Shown here: in pieces, positions 37,049 through 46,784 of the stretch
Numbering within the stretch: position 1 is the stretch's first letter
How the letters are laid out: every line of letters begins with the position of its first letter
Source: Pseudacidovorax sp. RU35E
Lineage (GTDB): Bacteria; Pseudomonadota; Gammaproteobacteria; Burkholderiales; Burkholderiaceae_C
Reading direction: 5' to 3'
DNA: 64,000 bases
Assembly: GCF_900156165.1 (NCBI RefSeq)
Contig: NZ_FTMY01000016.1
Location: forward strand, 1-64,000
Position numbers and translations under genes: made by a program
Notes under the pieces: model-generated
Seen by the model: the letters and a program-made list of their open reading frames with translations, nothing else
Databases searched by the model: none
Told to the model about the DNA's origin: nothing

Positions 37049-37453
37049 ATGTCCAACACCACCTTCACCATCGGCGAACTGGCCAAGGAATTCGACCTCA
37101 CGACGCGGGCCATCCGCTTCTATGAGGACATGGGCCTGCTCACGCCGGAGCGCCAGGGGCGCAACCGCGTCTACACCGCGCGTGACCGGGCGCGGCTGCT
37201 GCTCACGCTGCGGGCCAAGCGCCTGGGCCTGAGCCTGACCGAGGCCCGCGACGTGCTGGACATGTACGACAGCCCGCGCGACACCGTGCCCCAGCTGGAG
37301 GCCTTCCTGCGTGTGCTGGGTGCCCACCGCGAGCGGCTGGAGGCCCAGATGGCCGAGCTGCAGGCCAACCTTGCCGAGGTGCGCGCGCAGGAGACCGCCA
37401 GCCGCTCGGCGCTGGCCCGCGCCCGCAAGGCCGCCACCAAGGCCACTGCGTAG
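37049..37453 (+). CDS. MerR-family regulator (LiuR-like)
   Basis: A 134-residue MerR regulator. The N-terminal winged HTH, FTIGELAKEFDLTTRAIRFYEDMGLLTPERQGRNRVY split over both helices, is followed by a long dimerisation helix rich in Leu, Gln and Ala. It lacks cysteine metal ligands, so it is not a metal sensor. The N terminus closely resembles LiuR, which controls leucine/isovalerate degradation. Acyl-CoA genes (thiolase, acyl-CoA dehydrogenase) lie downstream, though interspersed with others. It probably binds the palindromes at 36944. Confidence 0.88.
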   Translation: MSNTTFTIGELAKEFDLTTRAIRFYEDMGLLTPERQGRNRVYTARDRARLLLTLRAKRLGLSLTEARDVLDMYDSPRDTVPQLEAFLRVLGAHRERLEAQMAELQANLAEVRAQETASRSALARARKAATKATA

Positions 37454-37476
37454 GACGACGCGCCCCCACTGACACA

Positions 37477-38196
37477 ATGCCCGACATGACCGATCCGATC
37501 CAAGAACTGTTCGCCCACAACCGCGCCTGGTCCGCCCAGATGGAGCGCGACCGCCCCGGCTTCTTCACCAGCCTGGTCAAGCAGCAGACGCCCAAGTTCA
37601 TGTGGATCGGCTGCTCCGACAGCCGCGTGCCCGCGAACCAGATCACCGGCCTGGAGCCGGGCGAGGTGTTCGTGCACCGCAACGTGGCCAACGTGGTGGT
37701 CCACTCCGACCTCAACGCGCTGTCCACCATCCAGTTCGCGGTCGACCTGCTCAAGGTAGAGCACATCATGGTCGTGGGCCATTACGGCTGCGCCGGCGTC
37801 AAGGCGGCCATGAAGGGGGTGCGCGTGGGTCTCGCCGACAACTGGATCCGCCACATCCAGGACGTGCGCGATCGCCACCATGTGATGCTCGAGAGCCTGC
37901 CCGAGGCCGTGCGCGACGACGCGCTGTGCGAACTCAACGTGGCCGAGCAGGTGGTCAACGTGGCGGTGAGCACCGTCATGGTCGATGCCTGGAGCCGCGG
38001 CCAGAAGGTCACCATCCATGGCTGGGCCTTCGGTGTACACGACGGCCTGCTGCAGGACCTGGGCATCAGCGTCGACGGCGCCAAGCCGCTCGACGGCATC
38101 TACAAGGCCGCAGTGCAGCGCATCCGCGCCAAGTGGAGCACGCCTGCCGCCGCGACGCCGCAGCCGCGCGCGCAGGCGGCCATCCAGGGCGAGTGA
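37477..38196 (+). CDS. can: Beta-class carbonic anhydrase
   Basis: A 239-residue beta-carbonic anhydrase interconverting CO2 and bicarbonate in the cytosol. The zinc ligands and catalytic dyad are present: Cys46 and Asp48 with Arg50 in [11 protein letters not shown], His102 and Cys105 in VGHYGCAG. An alternative start is Met4. The Ala/Pro-rich last 20 residues are an extension. It follows the MerR gene by 23 bases and precedes aceK by 34. The same genome encodes a DabAB carbon pump at 52276, so bicarbonate supply seems important, but co-function is inference. Confidence 0.95.
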   Translation: MPDMTDPIQELFAHNRAWSAQMERDRPGFFTSLVKQQTPKFMWIGCSDSRVPANQITGLEPGEVFVHRNVANVVVHSDLNALSTIQFAVDLLKVEHIMVVGHYGCAGVKAAMKGVRVGLADNWIRHIQDVRDRHHVMLESLPEAVRDDALCELNVAEQVVNVAVSTVMVDAWSRGQKVTIHGWAFGVHDGLLQDLGISVDGAKPLDGIYKAAVQRIRAKWSTPAAATPQPRAQAAIQGE

Positions 38197-38230
38197 GGCC
38201 GGGCGCAGGGGCAAGAGGGGCGAGGCCGCC

Positions 38231-40144
38231 ATGTTTCCGCAGCGCCTGGATTCGCCGCTTGCCTATGGCATCGCCAAGGCGCTGATCGACGGCTTCAACC
38301 GCCACTACCGCCTGTTCCGCGCCGAGTCGGCGCGCGCCAAGCACCGCTTCGAGACGGCCGACTGGGCCGGCCAGCAACGGGCGCAGCGTGAGCGCATCGA
38401 GTTCTATGCCCTGCGCGTGGCCGAGGCGGTGGCCCGGCTCGAGAAGGAGTTCAGTGCCGGCACGCAGCCCATGGACGTGTGGCAGCAGGTCAAGCTGCAC
38501 TACATCGGCCTGCTGGTGGACCACCACCAGCCCGAGCTGGCCGAGAGCTTCTTCAACTCGGTCACCATCAAGATCCTGCACCGGGCCTACTTCCAGAACG
38601 ACTTCATCTTCGTGCGGCCTGCCATCAGCACCGAGTACATCGAGCCGCAGGGCGCCCCCACCTATCGCGCCTACTACCCGCGCGACGGTTCGCTGGCCGG
38701 CAGCGTGGCGCAGATGGTGAACGACTTCGGCCTGATCGTGCCCTTCGCCGACCTGGCCGGCGATGCGCAGCAGGTGGCGCAGGCCGTGCTGGGCGCGCTG
38801 GGGCCCGTGCGGCTGCGCGCCAACTTCCAGCTGCAGGTGCTGTCGGGGCTGTTCTTCCGCAACAAGGGCGCCTACGTGGTGGGCCGCGTGCTCAACGGCT
38901 TCACCGAGCTGCCCTTCGCCCTGCCCATCCTGCACGACGCGAACGGGCGCCTGGTGATCGACGCCGCCCTGTTCGGCGAGGACGAGCTGCAGATGCTGTT
39001 CTCCTTCGCGCGGGCCTACTTCATGGTCGACATGGAGGTGCCCAGTGCCTGGGTGCGCTTCCTGCGCGCGCTCATGCCCCACAAGCCGCGCGCCGAGCTC
39101 TACAGCGCGCTGGGGCTGGCCAAGCAGGGCAAGACGCTGTTCTACCGTGACTTCCTCTCGCACCTCAACTACAGCAGCGACCGCTTCCGCATCGCGCCGG
39201 GCATCCCGGGCATGGTGATGCTGGTGTTCGACCTGCCGTCGTTTCCGTACGTCTTCAAGGTCATCAAGGACTTCTACCCGCCGCCCAAGGACACGACGCG
39301 CGAGCAGGTCAAGCGCAAGTACCAGCTGGTCAAGCAGCACGACCGCGTGGGCCGCATGGCCGACACGCTCGAGTACAGCGAGGTGGGCTTTCCGCTGGAC
39401 CGCTTCGAGCCCGCGCTGGTCGAGGCGCTGCAGCGCTTCGCGCCCAGCCAGGTCGAGATCGGCGACCGCGACGGCAACGGCGAGATGGAGCTGGTCATCA
39501 AGCACGTCTACATCGAGCGGCGCATGATCCCGCTGAACATCCTGCTGGCCGAATGCCTGGAGCAGATCGCGCAGCCCGAGTCGCCGGCCGCGGCCGAGCG
39601 GGCGCAGCAGCAGCTGACGCAGGCGGTGGTCGAGTACGGCCACGCCATCAAGGACATGGTGGCCGCCAACATCTTTCCCGGCGACATGCTGTGGAAGAAC
39701 TTCGGTCTCACGCGCGGCGGCAAGGTGGTGTTCTACGACTACGACGAGATCGAATACCTCACCGACTGCCAGTTCCGCCGCGTGCCGCCGCCACGCTGCG
39801 AGGAGGACGAGCTGAGCGGCGAGCCCTGGTACAGCGTGGGCCCGCGCGACGTCTTCCCCGAGACCTTCGAACCCTTCCTGCTGGCCAATGACCATGTGCG
39901 CGCGGCGTTCATGGCGCACCATGCCGACCTGCTCGACGCCGCCTTCTGGCAGCGCCACAAGGAGCGCATCCTGGCGGGCCACATGCTGGACGTGTTTCCC
40001 TACGACGAGCGGCGACGCTTCAGCCGTGCTCAGGGCGGCAAGAGCGTCGGAGCGAACGAGGCCGACGACGTCGCCGACATGCCTGCCGCTGCCGAGCCGG
40101 CCCCGGCACCGAACGCCCGCGCTACCGCCGCCGCAACGCCCTGA
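38231..40144 (+). CDS. aceK: Isocitrate dehydrogenase kinase/phosphatase
   Basis: AceK phosphorylates and dephosphorylates isocitrate dehydrogenase, switching carbon between the TCA cycle and glyoxylate bypass. The 637-residue protein shows the N-terminal regulatory region and the kinase-like C-terminal half, with the block [18 protein letters not shown] (ATP-binding Lys), [20 protein letters not shown] (catalytic region) and [15 protein letters not shown]. The last 40 residues are an Ala/Pro-rich tail not typical of E. coli AceK. The start at 38231 gives [18 protein letters not shown], the expected N terminus. No glyoxylate-shunt genes are adjacent, but acetate/fat-use genes follow. Confidence 0.95.
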   Translation: MFPQRLDSPLAYGIAKALIDGFNRHYRLFRAESARAKHRFETADWAGQQRAQRERIEFYALRVAEAVARLEKEFSAGTQPMDVWQQVKLHYIGLLVDHHQPELAESFFNSVTIKILHRAYFQNDFIFVRPAISTEYIEPQGAPTYRAYYPRDGSLAGSVAQMVNDFGLIVPFADLAGDAQQVAQAVLGALGPVRLRANFQLQVLSGLFFRNKGAYVVGRVLNGFTELPFALPILHDANGRLVIDAALFGEDELQMLFSFARAYFMVDMEVPSAWVRFLRALMPHKPRAELYSALGLAKQGKTLFYRDFLSHLNYSSDRFRIAPGIPGMVMLVFDLPSFPYVFKVIKDFYPPPKDTTREQVKRKYQLVKQHDRVGRMADTLEYSEVGFPLDRFEPALVEALQRFAPSQVEIGDRDGNGEMELVIKHVYIERRMIPLNILLAECLEQIAQPESPAAAERAQQQLTQAVVEYGHAIKDMVAANIFPGDMLWKNFGLTRGGKVVFYDYDEIEYLTDCQFRRVPPPRCEEDELSGEPWYSVGPRDVFPETFEPFLLANDHVRAAFMAHHADLLDAAFWQRHKERILAGHMLDVFPYDERRRFSRAQGGKSVGANEADDVADMPAAAEPAPAPNARATAAATP

Positions 40145-40180
40145 CCTTTCCACCCCCACTTGCACAAGGAGACTCCCGCC

Positions 40181-41365
40181 ATGTCCGACTCCATCGTCAT
40201 CCTCGGCGCCGCCCGCACGCCCATGGGCGCCTTCCAGGGCGACTTCGCCTCGCTCGCCGCCCACGACCTGGGCGGCGTCGCCATCAGGGCCGCGGTCGAG
40301 CGCGCCGGCGTCGCGCCCGAGGCGGTGGGCGAGGTGCTGTTCGGCAACTGCCTGATGGCCGGCCAGGGCCAGGCGCCGGCCCGCCAGGCGGCCTACAAGG
40401 GCGGCCTGCCCGACAGCGCGGGCGCCGTGACGCTCAGCAAGATGTGCGGCTCGGCCATGAAGGCCGCCATGCTGGCGCACGACCTGCTCCTGGCCGGCAC
40501 GCACGACGTGATGGTGGCCGGTGGCATGGAGAGCATGACCAACGCGCCCTACCTGATGCTCAAGGGCCGCGGCGGCTACCGCATGGGCCACGACCGCATC
40601 TTCGACCACATGATGCTCGACGGCCTGGAGGACGCCTACCAGCCCGGCCGCAGCATGGGCACCTTCGGCGAGGACTGCGCCGCCAAGTACCGGTTCACCC
40701 GCGAGCAGCAGGACGCCTTCGCCATCGCCAGCGTGCAGCGCGCCCAGCATGCGAGCCGCGACGGCCTCTTCAAGGCCGAGATCGCGCCGGTCACCGTCAA
40801 GGGCCGCGGCGGCGAGACCGTGATCGCGCTGGACGAAGGCCCGGGCAAGGTCAAGCTGGACAAGATCCCCACGCTCAAGCCCGCCTTCAAGAAGGACGGC
40901 GGCACCATCACCGCGGCCTCCAGCTCCTCCATCAACGACGGCGCCGCGGCGCTGGTGATGAGCACCGAGGCGCATGCGAAGAAGATCGGCGCGAAGCCCA
41001 TCGCCCGCCTGGTGGCCCATGCCACGCATGCGCAGCAGCCCGAGTGGTTCTCCACCGCGCCGGTGGGCGCCGTGCACAAGCTCTTCACCAAGACCGGCTG
41101 GTCGGTGAAGGACGTCGACCTGTGGGAGGTCAACGAGGCCTTCGCCGTGGTGCCCATGGCGCTGATGCACGATCTGGGTGTGTCGCACGACATCGTCAAC
41201 GTGCACGGCGGCGCCTGCGCGCTGGGCCATCCCATCGGCGCCAGCGGCGCGCGCATCATGGTCACGCTGATCCATGCGCTGCAGCAGCGCGGCAAGAAGC
41301 GCGGCGTGGCGACGCTGTGCATCGGCGGGGGCGAAGGCACCGCGGTGGCACTTGAATTGCTGTGA
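40181..41365 (+). CDS. Acetyl-CoA C-acyltransferase (thiolase)
   Basis: A 394-residue thiolase. The acyl-accepting Cys89 is in LSKMCGSAMKAAM, the catalytic His in VNVHGGACALGHPIGASGAR, and the second Cys in VATLCIGGGEGTAVALELL. It condenses or cleaves acetoacetyl-CoA or longer 3-ketoacyl-CoAs; the sequence fits the AtoB/biosynthetic-type group. AGGAG lies eight bases before the ATG at 40181, which sets the start. It follows aceK by 36 bases. With the acyl-CoA dehydrogenase at 43370 it suggests fatty or branched-chain acid breakdown. Confidence 0.92.
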   Translation: MSDSIVILGAARTPMGAFQGDFASLAAHDLGGVAIRAAVERAGVAPEAVGEVLFGNCLMAGQGQAPARQAAYKGGLPDSAGAVTLSKMCGSAMKAAMLAHDLLLAGTHDVMVAGGMESMTNAPYLMLKGRGGYRMGHDRIFDHMMLDGLEDAYQPGRSMGTFGEDCAAKYRFTREQQDAFAIASVQRAQHASRDGLFKAEIAPVTVKGRGGETVIALDEGPGKVKLDKIPTLKPAFKKDGGTITAASSSSINDGAAALVMSTEAHAKKIGAKPIARLVAHATHAQQPEWFSTAPVGAVHKLFTKTGWSVKDVDLWEVNEAFAVVPMALMHDLGVSHDIVNVHGGACALGHPIGASGARIMVTLIHALQQRGKKRGVATLCIGGGEGTAVALELL

Positions 41366-41428
41366 GACCGAGGGCGGCACAGTGCCGCCCTGCGCTTGCG
41401 TTTCCTATTTCCTGAACGACAACTTCCC

Positions 41429-42676
41429 GTGAACTCTTCCTTCAAGCTCCGTCCCCTGCTCGCCGGCCTGCTGGCTGCCTCCTTCCTCGCCGCCGCGCCG
41501 GCCCATGCCCGCGACGAGGCGCTGCTCAAGGCCGCCACGGCCGAGCAGCCGGCCGTGGTCCAGACGCTCGAGAAGCTGGTCAACATCGAGACCGGCACCG
41601 GCAATGCCGACGGCATTGCCGTGGCCGGCGCCTACCTGGAAGAGCGGCTCAAGGCCCTGGGCTTCACCGTGACGCGCAGCGCGGCGGCCGGCCCGGTGGT
41701 GGGCGACAACATCGTCGGCACGCTCAAGGGCAAGGGTGGCAAGCGCCTGCTGCTCATCTCGCACATGGACACCGTGTACCCCAAGGGCACGCTGGCCAAG
41801 TCGCCCTTCAAGATCGAGGGTGACAAGGCCTATGGCCCGGGCATCGCCGACGACAAGGGCGGCAACGCCGTCATCCTGCACGCGCTGCAGCTGCTCAAGG
41901 CGCGTGGCTTCCAGGACTTCGGCAGCATCACGGTGCTGTTCAACACCGACGAGGAGAAGGGCTCCTTCGGCTCGCGCGATCTGATCCAGCAGGAGGCGGC
42001 CAAGGCCGACTATGTGCTGTCCTTCGAGCCCTCGTCGGCCATCAAGGAAGGCTTCACGCTGGGCACTTCGGGCATTGCCTATGTGCAGGTCAACATCAAG
42101 GGCAAGGCCTCGCACGCGGGCGCCGCGCCTGAGCTGGGCGTCAACGCGCTGGTCGAGGCGTCGGACCTGGTGCTGCGCACCATGGACATCGACGACAAGG
42201 CCCGCGGCCTGCGCTTCAACTGGACCATCGCCAAGGCCGGCGCCGTGTCCAACATCATTCCCGACAGCGCCACGCTCAATGCCGACGTGCGCTATGCCCG
42301 CAACGAGGACTTCGAGGCGGCCATGAAGGAGCTGGAGGCCCGCGCGCAGAAGAAGAAGCTGCCCAATGCCGAGGTGCAGGTGCTGGTCACCCGCGGCCGG
42401 CCGGCCTTCAACGCCGGGGAGGCGGGCAAGGTGCTGATCGACAAGGCCGTGGGCTACTACACCGAGGCGGGCGGCAGCGTGGTCATCGAAGAACGCTCCG
42501 GCGGCGGCACCGACGCGGCCTATGCCGCGCTGGCCGGCAAGCCGGTGATCGAGAGCCTGGGCCTGCCGGGCTTCAACTACCACAGCGACAAGGCCGAGTA
42601 CGTGCAGATCGACGCGATCCCGCGCCGGCTGTACATGGCGACGCGCCTCATCATGGACCTGGGCGCGGGCCGTTGA
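41429..42676 (+). CDS. Exported M20-family carboxypeptidase (glutamate carboxypeptidase-like)
   Basis: A 415-residue M20 metallopeptidase resembling Pseudomonas carboxypeptidase G2. Zinc ligands can be placed in ISHMDTVYPKG, GPGIADDKGGN and FNTDEEKGSFGS (catalytic Glu and ligand), with a final His in FNYHSDKAEY. It has an N-terminal signal peptide (LLAGLLAASFLAAAPAHA), so it is periplasmic. The GTG at 41429 places the signal peptide at the start; a TTG 11 codons upstream is possible. It probably releases C-terminal glutamate from folates or peptides; this cannot be narrowed from sequence. Confidence 0.88.
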   Translation: MNSSFKLRPLLAGLLAASFLAAAPAHARDEALLKAATAEQPAVVQTLEKLVNIETGTGNADGIAVAGAYLEERLKALGFTVTRSAAAGPVVGDNIVGTLKGKGGKRLLLISHMDTVYPKGTLAKSPFKIEGDKAYGPGIADDKGGNAVILHALQLLKARGFQDFGSITVLFNTDEEKGSFGSRDLIQQEAAKADYVLSFEPSSAIKEGFTLGTSGIAYVQVNIKGKASHAGAAPELGVNALVEASDLVLRTMDIDDKARGLRFNWTIAKAGAVSNIIPDSATLNADVRYARNEDFEAAMKELEARAQKKKLPNAEVQVLVTRGRPAFNAGEAGKVLIDKAVGYYTEAGGSVVIEERSGGGTDAAYAALAGKPVIESLGLPGFNYHSDKAEYVQIDAIPRRLYMATRLIMDLGAGR

Positions 42677-42689
42677 AGCGCACGCTGCC

Positions 42690-43322
42690 ATGATCCAGAA
42701 CGCCGACCAACTTCGCGCGCTCTACGCCGCCCCCGGCGAGCGCGCGCTGCGCAAGCAGCTCGACCATCTCGATGTGCATGGCCGGCGCTTCGTGGCCTTG
42801 TCGCCCTTCTGCGTGGTGGCCAGTGGTGGCGTGCATGGCGCGCTGCTCGATGCGTCGCCGCGCGGCGGTTCGCCCGGCTTCGTCAAGGCCAGCGAGGACG
42901 GCCGCACGCTGCTGCTGCCGGACTCGGGCGGCAACAACCGGCTCGACACCTTCGAGAACCTGCTGGCCGATCCGCGCATCGCATTGATCTTCCTGGTGCC
43001 CGGCGTGGACGAGACGCTGCGCGTCAACGGCCGTGCCCGGCTGCGCGACGAGCCGGAGTTCACTGGCCAGTTCGAGGGTGAGCGCCAGCGGCCCAGACTG
43101 GTGGTCGAGGTGCAGGTGCACGAGGCCTACCTGCACTGCCCCAAGGCCTTCATGCGTTCGCAGCTGTGGAATGCATCGACCTGGGGGCCGCGTTCGGCAC
43201 TGCCCACGCTCAACCAGATGATCCATGACCAGATGGGCACGCCGGCTCCGGCGGAGTCGCAGGAGCAGATGCTGGCGCGCTACCGCACCCAGCTGGACGA
43301 GGAAGGGCGTCCCGGCCCCTGA
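42690..43322 (+). CDS. PPOX-type FMN-binding flavoprotein
   Basis: A 210-residue protein of the pyridoxamine 5'-phosphate oxidase-like split-barrel superfamily, closest to the MSMEG_1061 group. Typical blocks are FVALSPFCVVASGG, LLLPDSGGNNRLDTFENLLADPRIALIFLVPG (central FMN-binding strands) and VHEAYLHCPKAFMRSQLW near the end. It probably binds FMN or F420-like cofactors. The reaction is unknown. It lies 13 bases after the carboxypeptidase gene and 47 before the acyl-CoA dehydrogenase gene, suggesting co-transcription. Confidence 0.85.
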   Translation: MIQNADQLRALYAAPGERALRKQLDHLDVHGRRFVALSPFCVVASGGVHGALLDASPRGGSPGFVKASEDGRTLLLPDSGGNNRLDTFENLLADPRIALIFLVPGVDETLRVNGRARLRDEPEFTGQFEGERQRPRLVVEVQVHEAYLHCPKAFMRSQLWNASTWGPRSALPTLNQMIHDQMGTPAPAESQEQMLARYRTQLDEEGRPGP

Positions 43323-43369
43323 CGTCGGGCACTCAAGCATCCACACGAGAACGACAGGAGACACGACCC

Positions 43370-44500
43370 ATGCTGCTCACCCCCGACCAGGAAGCCATCC
43401 GCGACGCCGTGCGCGATTTCGCCCAGGCCGAGTTGTGGCCCCATGCCGCGCAGTGGGACCGCGACCACCATTTCCCCAAGGACGTGCACCAGGGCCTGGC
43501 CCAGCTGGGCGCCTACGGCATCTGCGTGCCCGAGGAGCACGGTGGCGCGGGCCTGGACTACCTGACGCTCGCGCTGGTGCTGGAGGAGATCGCCGCCGGC
43601 GACGGCGGCACCAGCACGGCCATCAGCGTCACCAACTGCCCCGTCAACGCCATCCTGATGCGCTACGGCAATGCGCAGCAGAAGAAGCAGTGGCTGGAGC
43701 CGCTGGCGCAGGGCCGCATGCTGGGTGCCTTCTGCCTGACCGAGCCGCAGGCGGGCAGCGACGCCAGCAGCCTGCGCACCACGGCCAGGAAGGACGCCGA
43801 CGGTTGGGTGATCGACGGCACCAAGCAGTTCATCACCAGCGGCAAGAACGGCCAGGTGGCCATCGTTATCGCCATGACCGACAAGTCGGCCGGCAAGAAG
43901 GGCATGAGCGCCTTCCTCGTGCCCACCGATGCGCCGGGCTATACCGTGGCCCGCCTGGAGGACAAGCTGGGCCAGCACAGCAGCGACACGGCGCTGATCC
44001 AGTTCGACGGCTGCCGCATTCCGGCCGAGAACCTCATCGGCGCCGAAGGTGAGGGCTACAAGATCGCCCTGGGCGCGCTGGAAGGCGGGCGCATCGGCAT
44101 CGCCGCGCAGAGTGTGGGCATGGCGCGCAGCGCCTTCGACTTCGCGCTGCAGTACGCCAAGGACCGCACGGCCTTCGGCGGCCCGATCTTCGACCAGCAG
44201 GCGGTGGGCTTCCGCCTGGCCGACTGCGCCACGCAGCTCGAAGCCGCGCGCCAGCTCATCTGGCATGCGGCCAGCCTGCGCGATGCCGGCCGGCCCTGCC
44301 TCAAGGAGGCGGCCATGGCCAAGCTCTTCGCCAGCGAGATGGCCGAGCGTGTCTGCAGCGCGGCCATCCAGACGCTGGGCGGTTACGGCTATGTGAAGGA
44401 CTTTCCGCTGGAGCGCATCTACCGCGACGTGCGGGTGTGCCAGATCTACGAAGGCACCTCGGACATCCAGAAGCTGTTGATCCAGCGCGCCCTGGCCTGA
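43370..44500 (+). CDS. Acyl-CoA dehydrogenase
   Basis: A 376-residue acyl-CoA dehydrogenase that introduces the 2,3-double bond of acyl-CoA with FAD. Signatures AFCLTEPQAGSDASSLRT and QTLGGYGYVKDFPLERIYRD are complete. The C-terminal IYEGTSDIQKLLIQRAL provides the flavin-contacting region with the Glu characteristic of short-chain and butyryl/isobutyryl types. AGGAG lies upstream of the ATG. It ends a plus-strand run starting at the MerR gene. Preferred chain length is unknown; short or branched is likely from the overall pattern. Confidence 0.92.
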   Translation: MLLTPDQEAIRDAVRDFAQAELWPHAAQWDRDHHFPKDVHQGLAQLGAYGICVPEEHGGAGLDYLTLALVLEEIAAGDGGTSTAISVTNCPVNAILMRYGNAQQKKQWLEPLAQGRMLGAFCLTEPQAGSDASSLRTTARKDADGWVIDGTKQFITSGKNGQVAIVIAMTDKSAGKKGMSAFLVPTDAPGYTVARLEDKLGQHSSDTALIQFDGCRIPAENLIGAEGEGYKIALGALEGGRIGIAAQSVGMARSAFDFALQYAKDRTAFGGPIFDQQAVGFRLADCATQLEAARQLIWHAASLRDAGRPCLKEAAMAKLFASEMAERVCSAAIQTLGGYGYVKDFPLERIYRDVRVCQIYEGTSDIQKLLIQRALA

Positions 44501-44530
44501 GCGATCACAAGCCGCTGCTATCCTGCCCCG

Positions 44531-46360
44531 ATGACGGGCGACAGGCTTCAACGGCTGCGGCGATGGTGGGGCGATGCGCCGCATGCCGATGCGCGCGTGG
44601 ACCTCACGCTGGCGCGGGCCTACATCCTCGACACGCGCGACACGCCCTTCGTCGCCGCACTCACGGCAGCTGCCTTCTGGATCAGCTTCGCGGTGCTCAC
44701 GCGCCAGGCCGGCGTGTTCGTGTGGGCCGTGATGGTCCATGCGATGCAGTGGCACATGTACCGCCACCTGCATGGCGTGGACCCGGACACCTTCCAGACG
44801 GCCGATGCGGCGCGCTGGCGCCGCCACCTGGAGTGGCGGATGCTGCTGCCGGGCCTGGTGTGGGCCGCCGCGCCCTGGCTGTTCTTCCCGCGGGGCGACC
44901 TCGCGCTCATCCTGCTGCAGTACTTCTTCATCAGCGGCGTGGCAAGCGTGTCCATCGCGGCCCTGGCGCAGTGGTGGCTCGCCACGCTGTGCTTCGGCGT
45001 GCCGCTGTACCTGAGCATCGCCGTGCGGCTGATGACGGCGGGCGAGGGTGGGCCCGCCGTGCTGATGGGCGTGCTGGCGCTGTCGCAGCTGCTGGCCACG
45101 CTGCACTACGCCCGCAAGCAGAACCTGCTGATCGTCGGGGCCATCGAGTCCGGCCTGGAGAACGCCCGCCTGGCCGAAGCCCTGCAGACCGAACTGGACC
45201 GCGTGGCCCATCTGGCCGCGCAGCGGGCGCGCATCTTTGCCGCAGCAAACCACGACCTGCGCCAGCCCATGCATGCGCTGGCCGTGTTCATCGATGCGCT
45301 GGAGGCCGGGCGGCCGGCCGCGCCGTCCAGCGTGCGCCACATGCAGGGCAGCATCGAAGCGTTGCGTGGCTCGGTCGACGCCCTGCTCGACATCGCCCAG
45401 CTGGACCGTGGCGCCATGGCCGTGCACCTGGCGCCGGTGGACCTGGGTGAGCTCTTCGAGTCGCTGCAGGGGCGCTTCGCGGCCACGGCGGCCACCAAGG
45501 GCCTGCGACTGTTCGCGCGCCCGACGCGCGCCCGGGTGCTCGCCGATGCGCAGATGCTCTCGCGGCTGCTGGCCAACCTGGTCGACAACGCACTCAAGTA
45601 CACCGAGCGCGGCTGCGTGCTGATGGCGGCGCGGCCCTGCACGCAGGACGGCACGGCCGGGTGGCGCATCGAGGTGCGCGACAGCGGCATCGGCATCGCA
45701 CCGGCCCTGCGCGAGCAGGTCTTCGAGGAATTCTTCCAGGTCGACAACCCGGGACGCGACCGCTCGCGGGGCCTGGGCCTGGGACTGGCCCTGGTGGCCA
45801 GCATGGCCCGCACGCTGGGCACCCGCATCGCGCTGCGCAGCGCGCCGGGCCAGGGCAGCACCTTCTCGCTCTGGCTGGCGGCCGCCATGCCGCAGCTGCC
45901 AGTGCGGGCTCCCGAGGCGCTGCCGCCCTGCGCCCCCGCACGCATCCTGGTGCTGGACGACGAGGCGCCCGTGCGCGAAGGCATGCGGGCGCTGCTGGGC
46001 GGCTGGGGCCACGAGGTGCAGGTCGCGGCCACGCCCGGCGAGGCGCTGGCGCTGCCGGGACGCTTCGACCTGCTCCTGAGCGACCTGCGCCTGGGCGAGG
46101 GCCTCTCCGGCCTGGCGGCGGCGCGCACGCTGCACGGGCTGGGCAAGGTGCGCGAGGTGTCGGTGGTGACCGGCGAAACCGCGCAGGCCGACCGGGCCCA
46201 GGTCGAGGCCGCGGGCTTCCAGCTGCTGTACAAACCCGTGCCCTCGACCCAGCTGCGGCTCGCCATCGCACGGGCCATGGGGCCCTGCCGCGAGACCGGT
46301 GGCGCCGCGGCCGGTCCGTCCGTTCCTGATGTCCCCGACCATGTCCGCACCTCTGCCTGA
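44531..46360 (+). CDS. Hybrid sensor histidine kinase/response regulator
   Basis: A 609-residue hybrid kinase. Residues 40-195 form about five to six membrane helices with no periplasmic sensor domain. A HisKA domain follows with phospho-acceptor His241 in AANHDLRQPMHALAVFIDAL. The HATPase_c domain has NALKYTERG, RDSGIGIAP and GLGLGLALVASM boxes. A C-terminal receiver (RILVLDDEAP...) has probable phospho-acceptor Asp518 in LLLSDLRLGEG. No partner DNA-binding regulator is adjacent, so it is an orphan here. The membrane part may sense membrane state or a quinone, but the signal is unknown. Confidence 0.9.
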   Translation: MTGDRLQRLRRWWGDAPHADARVDLTLARAYILDTRDTPFVAALTAAAFWISFAVLTRQAGVFVWAVMVHAMQWHMYRHLHGVDPDTFQTADAARWRRHLEWRMLLPGLVWAAAPWLFFPRGDLALILLQYFFISGVASVSIAALAQWWLATLCFGVPLYLSIAVRLMTAGEGGPAVLMGVLALSQLLATLHYARKQNLLIVGAIESGLENARLAEALQTELDRVAHLAAQRARIFAAANHDLRQPMHALAVFIDALEAGRPAAPSSVRHMQGSIEALRGSVDALLDIAQLDRGAMAVHLAPVDLGELFESLQGRFAATAATKGLRLFARPTRARVLADAQMLSRLLANLVDNALKYTERGCVLMAARPCTQDGTAGWRIEVRDSGIGIAPALREQVFEEFFQVDNPGRDRSRGLGLGLALVASMARTLGTRIALRSAPGQGSTFSLWLAAAMPQLPVRAPEALPPCAPARILVLDDEAPVREGMRALLGGWGHEVQVAATPGEALALPGRFDLLLSDLRLGEGLSGLAAARTLHGLGKVREVSVVTGETAQADRAQVEAAGFQLLYKPVPSTQLRLAIARAMGPCRETGGAAAGPSVPDVPDHVRTSA

Positions 46361-46784
46361 GTCCGACCAACCCTGTCCCTGCGGTCGCAAGGGCCGCGGC
46401 AGGCCCCTTGCCTTCGGCGCCTGCTGCGGCCGCTTCCTGGCCGATCCGCAGACGCCGGCCGACGAACGCGCCGCGCTTGTTCCCGACGCCGAGACGCTCA
46501 TGCGCTCACGCTACACCGCCTATGGCCTCGGCGACGAGGCCTGGCTGCTGGCCACCTGGCATCCGCGCACCCGGCCGGCATCGCTGCAACTGGACGCGTC
46601 GACACCGGTCCACTGGCTGGGGCTGGACGTGCGGGCGCACCTGCCGCTGGGCGCCGACCGGGCCGAGGTGGAGTTCGTCGCCCGCTCGCGCGATGCCGCG
46701 GGGCGCGCCTCGCGGCTGCACGAGCGCAGCCGCTTCGTGCGCGAGGATGGCCGCTGGTACTACGTGGACGGCGACCTGCGCTGA
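46329..46784 (+). CDS. YchJ-family protein
   Basis: A roughly 147-151-residue YchJ-like protein. The N-terminal cysteine motif PCPCGRKGRG with a following ACCGRFL is a SEC-C-like zinc site, and TLMRSRYTAYGLGDEAWLLATWHPRTRP is the family core. The C-terminal half folds as an NTF2-like domain (VEFVARSRDAAGRASRLHERSRF). Function is not established. The start overlaps the kinase gene's end: ATG at 46329 or 46341 are both possible. Its 3' end overlaps the convergent ferredoxin gene by 25 bases. Confidence 0.83.
   Translation: MSPTMSAPLPESDQPCPCGRKGRGRPLAFGACCGRFLADPQTPADERAALVPDAETLMRSRYTAYGLGDEAWLLATWHPRTRPASLQLDASTPVHWLGLDVRAHLPLGADRAEVEFVARSRDAAGRASRLHERSRFVREDGRWYYVDGDLR

Noticed and set aside
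38066-41380. A 1104-codon minus-strand frame opposite can, aceK and the thiolase gene
   Set aside because: Composition is that of an antisense shadow (His, Leu, Gly, Arg, Val rich). The plus strand encodes clear, full-length enzymes throughout.
43280-46501. A 1073-codon minus-strand frame opposite the acyl-CoA dehydrogenase and histidine kinase genes
   Set aside because: Same antisense shadow pattern. No domain or signal is recognisable.
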